DNA of 64,000 bases, taken from Stakelama marina. Lineage in GTDB: Bacteria; Pseudomonadota; Alphaproteobacteria; Sphingomonadales; Sphingomonadaceae. This document shows, in pieces, positions 57,521 through 64,000 of this stretch. The stretch lies in NCBI RefSeq assembly GCF_018122655.1, contig NZ_JAGRQC010000003.1, positions 434,001-498,000 on the forward strand. The letters run 5' to 3'. The translations under genes and the position numbers were made by a program. The first letter of the stretch is position 1. Each line of letters opens with the position of its first letter. Below the pieces are notes generated by a model. The model was not told the DNA's origin. It was given only the letters and a program-made list of their open reading frames with translations, and ran no database searches.

Positions 57521-60043
57521 ATGTCCGAAAGTGAATCCTCGACCGTCAGTTTCCGGTTGCGTCGCGAGATTGGTGGATTGCGGGGCGGTTTCCAGCAGAT
57601 TCGCCACCGCTGGTGGTTCCGTATCCTTGCCTGGCTGGCGCTGCTTGCTGGGATCGGCGCCTTTGCGCTGTGGTTCTTCCTCGCGCGCGACCTCCCCTCG
57701 GTCGATCAGCTCAAGCGGTACGAACCGCCGCTGCCGACGCAGGTCCGCGCGATCAATGGCGAGCCGGTGCATTCCTATGCCCGCGAGCGTCGCATCGTGC
57801 TCAGCTATGACGAATATCCGCCGCTGCTCGTGCGCGCCTATATGGCGGCGGAAGACCGCACCTTCTTTTCGCATCACGGTGTCGACCTTCCCGGTATCGC
57901 ATCGGCGATGTGGACCAACCTGACGCATCACGGACGACCGGTCGGCGCGTCGACGATCACCCAGCAGGTGGCGAAGAACCTGCTGCTGACGAACGAGGTC
58001 AGCTATGTCCGCAAGGCGAAGGAGGCGATCCTCGCCTGGCGTATCGAGGATGCGCTGACCAAGCAGCAGATCATGGAGCTGTACCTCAACCAGATATTCC
58101 TCGGTCGCAATGCTTACGGCGTCGCCGCGGCGAGCCGCGCCTATTTCGGCAAGGACCTGAAACAGCTTTCGCTCGCGCAGATGGCGTATCTGGCGATCCT
58201 TCCCAAGGGGCCGGCCAATTACGACCCCGACCGCAGCCCCGACCGTGCGCTGGCGCGGCGTAATTGGGTGCTGGGCGAGATGCTGAAAAACGGCTTCATC
58301 ACCCAGGCGCAGCATGACGAGGCGGTGGCGCAGCCGCTCGGCACGATCCGGCGGCGGATTTCGCGCTACGACCGCGTCGGCGGATATTTCATCGAGGCGG
58401 TGCGCCGCCAGCTGATCGACAAATTCGGCGAAACCGCCAAGGACGGACCGCACAGCGTCTATGCCGGCGGGCTGTGGGTGCGTACCTCGCTCGACCCGAA
58501 GCTGCAGGGCTATGCACAGCAGGCGCTGCGCGACGAGCTGGTCCGGTTCGAGCGCGGTCGCGGCTGGACCGGCCCGATCCGCGAAGCCGATATCGGCGAC
58601 GATGGCGACTGGCGCGGCGCGTTGCTCGGCACCAATATCGGCATCGACTATGACGACTGGCAGGCGGCGATCGTCATTTCCAAGTCCGACGGCACCGCAA
58701 ATATCGGCTTCGCCAATGGCAAGACCGGCGATCTGCCGCGCGGCAATGCGACGATGCCCGTGCGCGGCAAGGGCGGTGCGGCGTTCGACGCGCTGAAGCC
58801 CGGCGACGTGATCGCGGTTTCGCCCGATGGCGGCGACTGGGCGCTGGAAAGCATTCCCAAGATTTCGGGCGGCATGATCGTCGAGGACCCGAGTTCGGGC
58901 AGGATCATGGCGATGCAGGGCGGGTTCGATTCGCGCATCCAGGCGTTCAACCGCGCCTTGCAGGCCGAGCGCCAGCCGGGTTCGACGATCAAGCCGATCG
59001 TCTATACCGCCGCGCTGGAACAGGGCATGACGCCCGCGACGATCATCATGGATGCACCCTTTTGCGTCGAACAGGGCGCGAAGCTGGGCCGCAAATGCTT
59101 CCGCAACTTCGCCAACGAGCGTGCCGGCGGCGCGCGGACGATGCGCTGGGGCATCGAGCAGTCGCGCAACCTGATGACGGTGCGCGCCGCCGCGCAGACC
59201 GGCATGGATCATGTCGTCGACATGATCCAACGGCTAGGAGTGAGTTCGAAGAAGCTGCCGCCCTATCTTTCCTACTCGCTTGGTGCCGGCACGACGACGG
59301 TCGAGCGGATGGTCAACGCCTATTCGATGCTCGTGAACCATGGTCGCGAGCTGAAGCCGACGCTGATCGACTATGTGCAGGACCGGCACGGCAAGGTGAT
59401 CTGGCCCGAGCATTGGCGCGCCTGCGATCGTTGCAACGCGCCCGACTGGGACGGCAAGGCGATGCCGCGCCCGGTGGTGCGGTCGAAACAGGTCGTCGAT
59501 GCGATGAGCGCCTATCAGATGGTCCATATTACCGAAGGCGTCATCAAGCGCGGTACCGGCGTGCGGCTGCGCAGCCTCGACCGGCCGCTCATGGGCAAGA
59601 CCGGTACGACCTCCGGCCCGACCGACACCTGGTTCGTGGGCGGCAGCCCGCAGATGATCGGCGGCGTCTATGTCGGTTACGACACACCGCGGCCGATGGG
59701 ACATTACGCGCAAGGCGCCACCGTCGCCGCGCCGATCATGAAGCAGTTCCTCGAAAAGGCGCTCGACGGATTGCCCAAGGTGCAGTTCCGCGCCCCCGCC
59801 GGCATCCGCATGGTCCGCATCGACCGGCGGACGGGCAAGCCGGTGTTCGGAACCTGGCCGTCGGGCGATCCGCTGGCGCCGGTGATCTGGGAAGCGTTCA
59901 AGCCCGAGACCGAGGGGCGCCGCACCGCGCATAGCGACGAACAGACCGACCAGAACAAGCAGCCGGTGAAACGCACCGCGCAACCAAAGGCGGAGACGCC
60001 TGGTGACAGCGATTTCTTGCAGCGCGAGGGCGGCATCTACTAG
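57521..60043 (+). CDS. mrcA: Penicillin-binding protein 1A (class A)
   Basis: An 840-residue bifunctional glycosyltransferase/transpeptidase. A cytoplasmic N-terminus precedes one TM helix (LAWLALLAGIGAFALWFFLA, about residues 37-57). The GT51 domain has AEDRTFFSHHGVD (catalytic Glu near residue 110) and GASTITQQVAKNLLL. The transpeptidase motifs are PGSTIKP (Ser near 486), SRN (about 547) and KTGTT (about 692). A loosely conserved insert domain lies between. The C-terminus is polar. The start at ATG 57521 fits. Wall synthesis partner of the upstream amidase. Confidence 0.95.
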   Translation: MSESESSTVSFRLRREIGGLRGGFQQIRHRWWFRILAWLALLAGIGAFALWFFLARDLPSVDQLKRYEPPLPTQVRAINGEPVHSYARERRIVLSYDEYPPLLVRAYMAAEDRTFFSHHGVDLPGIASAMWTNLTHHGRPVGASTITQQVAKNLLLTNEVSYVRKAKEAILAWRIEDALTKQQIMELYLNQIFLGRNAYGVAAASRAYFGKDLKQLSLAQMAYLAILPKGPANYDPDRSPDRALARRNWVLGEMLKNGFITQAQHDEAVAQPLGTIRRRISRYDRVGGYFIEAVRRQLIDKFGETAKDGPHSVYAGGLWVRTSLDPKLQGYAQQALRDELVRFERGRGWTGPIREADIGDDGDWRGALLGTNIGIDYDDWQAAIVISKSDGTANIGFANGKTGDLPRGNATMPVRGKGGAAFDALKPGDVIAVSPDGGDWALESIPKISGGMIVEDPSSGRIMAMQGGFDSRIQAFNRALQAERQPGSTIKPIVYTAALEQGMTPATIIMDAPFCVEQGAKLGRKCFRNFANERAGGARTMRWGIEQSRNLMTVRAAAQTGMDHVVDMIQRLGVSSKKLPPYLSYSLGAGTTTVERMVNAYSMLVNHGRELKPTLIDYVQDRHGKVIWPEHWRACDRCNAPDWDGKAMPRPVVRSKQVVDAMSAYQMVHITEGVIKRGTGVRLRSLDRPLMGKTGTTSGPTDTWFVGGSPQMIGGVYVGYDTPRPMGHYAQGATVAAPIMKQFLEKALDGLPKVQFRAPAGIRMVRIDRRTGKPVFGTWPSGDPLAPVIWEAFKPETEGRRTAHSDEQTDQNKQPVKRTAQPKAETPGDSDFLQREGGIY

Positions 60044-60125
60044 CAGCAGCCGTCCGCCCCCATATCGGGCGCGATTGTGCGGGCGGGGGACCCTGCTCGC
60101 GAAAATGTGATTTGGAGAAAGCGAC

Positions 60126-61253
60126 ATGCGCGCCGAAGCGCAGGCTCATGCGGATACGATCAACGAGGCGCTGGCACTGTTGCGGCGCTTCCTCGACTGG
60201 GACAAGGCGCTCCGCCGCCTCGACGAGCTCAACGCGCGCGTCGAGGACCAGTCGCTGTGGGATGACCCGAAACAGGCGCAGGAGGTGATGCGCGAGCGCC
60301 AGCGGCTCGATGCCGCGATCACCGCGACGCGCGATATCGAAAGCGAGCTGAAGGACACCGCCGAGCTGATCGAGATGGCCGAGGCGGAGGGCGATGACGA
60401 GATGGCGGCCGAAGGCACCGCCGCGCTGGAGGCGCTCGCCAGGCGGGCCGAAAAGGACAAGATTCAGGCACTGCTCGCCGGGGAGGCCGACAGCAACGAT
60501 ACCTATATGGAGATCAATGCCGGCGCGGGCGGCACCGAGAGCCAGGACTGGGCCGAAATGCTCCAGCGCATGTACACGCGCTGGGCGGAGCGGCGCGGCT
60601 ACAAGGTCGAACTGATCGACTATCATGCCGGCGAACAGGCGGGCATCAAGTCGGCCACGCTGCTCCTCAAGGGCGAGAACGCCTATGGCTATGCCAAGAC
60701 CGAAAGCGGCGTGCACCGGCTGGTGCGTATTTCGCCCTATGACAGCTCGGCGCGGCGCCATACGAGCTTTTCGAGCGTCTGGGTCTATCCGGTGATCGAC
60801 GACAATATCGATGTCGAGATCAACGACGCCGATCTGCGCATCGATACCTATCGCGCATCGGGTGCGGGCGGACAGCACATCAACACGACCGATTCGGCGG
60901 TGCGCATCACCCACCTGCCCACCGGCATCGTCGTGCAGTGCCAGAACCAGCGTTCGCAGCACAAGAACCGCGCCGAGGCCTATAACCAGCTCCGCGCGCG
61001 TCTTTACGAACGCGAACTCGCCGAGCGCGAGGCCGCGGCGAACGCGCAGAATGCGACGAAGACCGATATCGGCTGGGGCCACCAGATCCGGTCCTATGTC
61101 CTCCAGCCCTATCAGCTGGTGAAAGATCTTCGCACCGGCATGACATCGACATCGCCCTCGGACGTGCTCGACGGCGATCTGGACCCGTTCATGGCGGCTG
61201 CGCTATCGCAGCGGGTGACCGGCGAAACGGTCGAGGTGGAGGACGTCGATTGA
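60126..61253 (+). CDS. prfB: Peptide chain release factor 2
   Basis: A 375-residue class I release factor recognising UAA/UGA. The universal GGQ is in [12 protein letters not shown]. The stop-codon recognition region reads [15 protein letters not shown], so SPY stands where E. coli has SPF. The N-terminal helical domain is complete and in one frame, so there is no programmed +1 frameshift. The ATG at 60126 has GGAGA upstream. The stop overlaps the start of the following lipoprotein gene (TTGA). Confidence 0.96.
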   Translation: MRAEAQAHADTINEALALLRRFLDWDKALRRLDELNARVEDQSLWDDPKQAQEVMRERQRLDAAITATRDIESELKDTAELIEMAEAEGDDEMAAEGTAALEALARRAEKDKIQALLAGEADSNDTYMEINAGAGGTESQDWAEMLQRMYTRWAERRGYKVELIDYHAGEQAGIKSATLLLKGENAYGYAKTESGVHRLVRISPYDSSARRHTSFSSVWVYPVIDDNIDVEINDADLRIDTYRASGAGGQHINTTDSAVRITHLPTGIVVQCQNQRSQHKNRAEAYNQLRARLYERELAEREAAANAQNATKTDIGWGHQIRSYVLQPYQLVKDLRTGMTSTSPSDVLDGDLDPFMAAALSQRVTGETVEVEDVD

Positions 61254-62023
61254 GACTTGCCCGTGGCGCATTGCTGATCCCCGCCGGGATGCTGCTTGCG
61301 CTTGCGGCATGCGATGGCGGCCCACCGCACGTCCCCGAACAGCATGACAGCGCCGGCCCCTTTCCCAAGGCCGACCGTCCCGTCGCCAATATCGTGTCGA
61401 GCCGCTGGTCGAACGAAGAGGCGCGCGACCGGCTGAACGAGGCCGGCGACGTGATGGACAAGTCGGGCATCAAACCCGGCATGACCGTCGCCGATATCGG
61501 CGCGGGCGAAGGCTATTACACGATCCGCCTGTCGAAGCGCGTCGGGCCGAAAGGCCGTGTGCTGGCCGAAGATATCGTTCCCGCCGTGCGCGATGCACTG
61601 GCGCAGCGCGTCGCGCGCGAACGGCTCGACAATGTCAGCGTGCGGCTGGGCGAACCGGCCGACCCGAAACTGCCCGACAACAGTTTCGACCGCGTGTTCA
61701 TGGTCCACATGTATCACGAGATCAAATCGCCCTATGAATTTCTGTGGCACGTCCGGCCGTCGCTGCGCCCCGATGGGCAGGTGATCGTGGTCGATGCCGA
61801 CCGCCCGACACAGGATCATGGCACGCCGCCCGCGCTGCTGAAGTGCGAATTCAATGCGGTCGGCTATTCGCTCGTGCGGATGGAGAACATGCCTTCGGCG
61901 GGCGGCTATATGGCGGTGTTCACGGCGAAGGGACCGCGACCGAAACCGGCTGATATCCGCCCTTGCCGGCTTGCTGCGCACGAGGAAGCGGGTGCTGGCG
62001 CCACGGGGCATTCGACGACCTGA
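61250..62023 (+). CDS. Lipoprotein-type SAM methyltransferase
   Basis: A 257-residue protein. The signal peptide [21 protein letters not shown] ends in a lipobox (LAAC). The mature part is a class I methyltransferase fold: [16 protein letters not shown] (SAM motif I), [13 protein letters not shown] (IV-like) and [12 protein letters not shown] start at 61250-61252 overlaps the prfB stop (TTGA) and has GGAGG at a good distance. Exported methyltransferases of this type are known from predictions, but their methyl donor and target are unexplained. Confidence 0.82.
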   Translation: MRLARGALLIPAGMLLALAACDGGPPHVPEQHDSAGPFPKADRPVANIVSSRWSNEEARDRLNEAGDVMDKSGIKPGMTVADIGAGEGYYTIRLSKRVGPKGRVLAEDIVPAVRDALAQRVARERLDNVSVRLGEPADPKLPDNSFDRVFMVHMYHEIKSPYEFLWHVRPSLRPDGQVIVVDADRPTQDHGTPPALLKCEFNAVGYSLVRMENMPSAGGYMAVFTAKGPRPKPADIRPCRLAAHEEAGAGATGHSTT

Positions 62024-62044
62024 CGACGCACGGCGTGGGTCGTC

Positions 62045-62437
62045 CTAGAGCAGCCCCAGCGCGGAAAAGCTTCGTATCTCCGCCCGTGTCACGATCCAGT
62101 GATCGACGACGCGTACCCCGAGCGGGTGGAGGACGCGCGCCAGCATTCGGGTCGCGGCGATGTCGCCGCGGCTCGGCTGCGCGTTGCCGCTGGGATGGTT
62201 GTGCGCGACGGCGACCGCGTTCGCGCCGAATGCCAGCGCATCGCTTGCGACCGTTCGCAGCGGCACCTCCGCCCGGTCGACCAGTCCGCCGCGGATATAG
62301 CGCGCACCGACCAGCCGAAGCCCGTCCGCGAAATAGGCGAAGGCCGCCACCTCGCTGCGTTCCCCGGCGAGGTTCCCGAACATCGGTCCCACCGCTTTCC
62401 CCAGCGGAATCAGGGCTATGTCGGCATTCGCCATCAT
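62045..62437 (-). CDS. RadC-like JAB/MPN+ domain protein
   Basis: A 130-residue JAB-domain protein. The zinc signature AHNHPSGNAQPSRGD (HxHPSGx(7)SxxD) is intact, in the RadC order, and the fold follows AEVPLRTVASDALAFGANAV. It lacks the N-terminal helix-hairpin-helix part of full RadC. The start at ATG 62435-62437 is chosen as the first of two adjacent ATGs. A longer frame to 62584 would overlap the thyA start on the other strand. RadC itself has no proven biochemical role. Confidence 0.75.
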   Translation of the reverse strand: MMANADIALIPLGKAVGPMFGNLAGERSEVAAFAYFADGLRLVGARYIRGGLVDRAEVPLRTVASDALAFGANAVAVAHNHPSGNAQPSRGDIAATRMLARVLHPLGVRVVDHWIVTRAEIRSFSALGLL

Positions 62438-62582
62438 GACGCCATCATGCCACTGCCCCGGGCGGCCGCCGCGAAGAACCGTGTTCGCTTCGGACAATGT
62501 TTCATCCGATTCGGATTCGATTGGTGCTGCATCTGTTCGCGCGGGCGCAGCGCGGTTAAGACGATCGGCGAAGGGGAACCGC

Positions 62583-63512
62583 ATGGCCGACGCGCGTCAT
62601 TTCGAACATCAATATCTCGATCTGCTGCGCCGGGTCTGGGAACAGGGCGACGAACGCCGCGATCGCACCGGTGTCGGCACGCGCTCGCTGTTCGGGCCGA
62701 CGATGCGCTTTCCGCTTAAGGACGGCGCGGTGCCGCTGTTCACGACCAAGCGCGTGGCGTGGAAGACGGCGGCGCGCGAGATGCTGTGGTTCCTGACCGG
62801 CGACACCAATATTCGCGCGCTGGTGGCGCAGAAGGTACATATCTGGACCGACTGGCCGCTTGACCGGTATCGCCGCGAAACCGGCGAGGATGTCGACCGC
62901 GACGCGTTCGAGTCGCGCATTCTGGACGATGACGATTTCGCCGCGGCGTGGGGCGATCTCGGCCCCGTCTACGGCAAGCAATGGGTCGACTGGGACACCT
63001 ATGAACCCGTCGGCGACGGCCTGTTCCGGCGCGGCCCCGGCATCAACCAGATCGCGGCGCTGGTCGACGGACTGCGCAACAATCCGACCTCTCGCCGGCT
63101 GCTGTTCACCGGCTGGAACGTGGCGCAGCTCGACGGCATGGCGCTGCCGCCCTGTCACATGACCTATCAGTTCCACGTCGCGGGCAAGCGGCTGTCGTGC
63201 ATGTTGTGGCAGCGCTCGTGCGACCTTGGCCTGGGCTTTCCGTTCAACGCCTTTTCCGCCGCGCTGCTGACCGCGATGCTCGCGCAGCAGAGCGACCTCG
63301 AACCCGGCGAGCTGGTGTGGAGCGGGGGCGATGCGCATGTCTATCTGAACCACGAACATCTCGTGACCGAGCTGTTGCGGCGCGAACCTCGCAGCGTGCC
63401 GAGGCTCGAACTGCTGCGCCGCCCGCCCTCCATCTTCGACTACACGATCGAGGATTTCGCGGTCCATGATTACGACCCGCACCCGCATATCGCCGCGCCG
63501 GTCGCGGTATAG
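62583..63512 (+). CDS. thyA: Thymidylate synthase
   Basis: A 309-residue folate-dependent dTMP synthase. Motifs are RTGVGTRSLFGPTMRF, KTAAREMLWFLTGDTN and GDLGPVYGKQW. The catalytic PPCHMTYQFHV contains the nucleophilic cysteine, and SCDLGLGFPFN and AHVYLNH bind the substrate. Residues 85-115 include an insert (LVAQKVHIWTDWPLDRYRRE region) typical of longer ThyA forms. AAGGGG precedes the ATG at 62583. Dihydrofolate reductase follows 9 bp later. Confidence 0.97.
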   Translation: MADARHFEHQYLDLLRRVWEQGDERRDRTGVGTRSLFGPTMRFPLKDGAVPLFTTKRVAWKTAAREMLWFLTGDTNIRALVAQKVHIWTDWPLDRYRRETGEDVDRDAFESRILDDDDFAAAWGDLGPVYGKQWVDWDTYEPVGDGLFRRGPGINQIAALVDGLRNNPTSRRLLFTGWNVAQLDGMALPPCHMTYQFHVAGKRLSCMLWQRSCDLGLGFPFNAFSAALLTAMLAQQSDLEPGELVWSGGDAHVYLNHEHLVTELLRREPRSVPRLELLRRPPSIFDYTIEDFAVHDYDPHPHIAAPVAV

Positions 63513-63521
63513 GCGCGGCGC

Positions 63522-63998
63522 ATGATTATCTTCTTCCTCGCGCGCGCCGATAACGGCGTGATCGGCAGCGATGGCAACCTGCCCTGGCACATTCCTGCCG
63601 ACCTGAAGCGGTTCAAGGCGATGACGATGGGCAAGCCGCTCGTGATGGGGCGCAAGACGTTCGAGAGCTTTCCGCGCCTGTTGAAAGGGCGGCGGCACAT
63701 CGTCCTGACGCGCGACCGCGACTGGCAGGCCGAGGGCGCCGAGGTCGCGCATACCCCGGACGAGGCGCTTGCCGTGGCGGGCGCGGGAGAGATCGCGGTC
63801 ATCGGCGGCGCGGAAATCTTCGCCCTCTACCGCGACCGCGCCGACCGCATCGAGCTGACCGAGGTGCATGCGCAGCCGGCGGGCGACGCGGTGGTACCGG
63901 GCTTCCACCGCGACGACTGGCGCGAGACCGCGCGCGAGGACCATGTGGCCGAGGGCGACCGCCCGGCGTTCAGCTTCGTGACGCTTGAGCGGCGCTGA
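63522..63998 (+). CDS. folA: Dihydrofolate reductase
   Basis: A 158-residue NADPH-dependent enzyme regenerating tetrahydrofolate after the thymidylate synthase reaction. The N-terminus has FLARADNGVIGSDGNLPWHIPADL (Met20-type loop and substrate Asp/Trp). MGKPLVMGRKTFESF and AVIGGAEIFALY (NADPH binding) follow. It is directly downstream of thyA, a classical operon. It is complete: the stop lies just inside the window's right end. Confidence 0.96.
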   Translation: MIIFFLARADNGVIGSDGNLPWHIPADLKRFKAMTMGKPLVMGRKTFESFPRLLKGRRHIVLTRDRDWQAEGAEVAHTPDEALAVAGAGEIAVIGGAEIFALYRDRADRIELTEVHAQPAGDAVVPGFHRDDWRETAREDHVAEGDRPAFSFVTLERR

Positions 63999-64000
63999 GG

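Noticed and set aside
60126-60240. Programmed frameshift in prfB
   Set aside because: The frame is continuous from ATG with no in-frame stop or CTTTGA slippery site.

Overview
The window looks like chromosomal DNA of a high-GC alphaproteobacterium, most likely a sphingomonad (order Sphingomonadales). This rests on the overall gene content: a Coq4-family protein, an NDUFA9-like SDR, an alphaproteobacterial GyrB, an RNase E with a long acidic/basic tail, and an RF2 with no frameshift site. It also fits the scattered short palindromic repeats. No phage, transposase, integrase, CRISPR array or rRNA was seen. One tRNA gene is present, tRNA-Leu(CAG).

Region by region. 1-5.9 kb: a minus-strand glutamate synthase operon, gltD - DUF2059 protein - gltB, joined by ATGA overlaps; gltB runs off the left edge. 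6-10.6 kb: uppP, an NDUFA9-like SDR, tRNA-Leu, and a LysR regulator divergent from a hydroxynitrile-lyase-like cupin and an aldo-keto reductase. 10.6-19 kb: gyrB, recF and dnaN, all on the minus strand in the ancestral order but separated by a cupin, a DEAD-box helicase, a small lipoprotein and a coq4 gene with a perfect operator-like palindrome. 19-31 kb: an outer-membrane barrel, a histidine phosphatase, rlmN, a lone PAS protein, a TauE-type transporter, a DUF2254 protein, a flavin reductase, a cytochrome b with an exported molybdoenzyme, cfa, a MATE pump and argG.

31-37 kb is the most accessory-looking part. It holds a polyprenyl-phosphate-sugar-synthase-like GT2 and a divergent STT3-like GT-C protein. 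Next come a truncated PAP2 phosphatase remnant, a second large polytopic GT-C-like protein and a FemAB-like acyltransferase. The GT2/GT-C pair reads as a glycosylation cassette that may have landed in a PAP2 gene.

37-50 kb: RlpA, PEP carboxylase, a thioesterase, several small envelope proteins, a Bcr/CflA-type pump, a 2OG-Fe(II) oxygenase, homoserine dehydrogenase, GlpX, a CPBP protease and an ABC-2 exporter. 50-64 kb: a DsbA-like protein coupled to a BepA-like M48 protease, RNase E, an AMIN amidase and PBP1A. These are followed by RF2, a lipoprotein-signal methyltransferase, a short RadC-like protein, thyA and folA. Much of the window serves envelope building (UppP, PBP1A, amidase, RlpA, BepA/Dsb, GT-C proteins) and central nitrogen, carbon and amino-acid metabolism.
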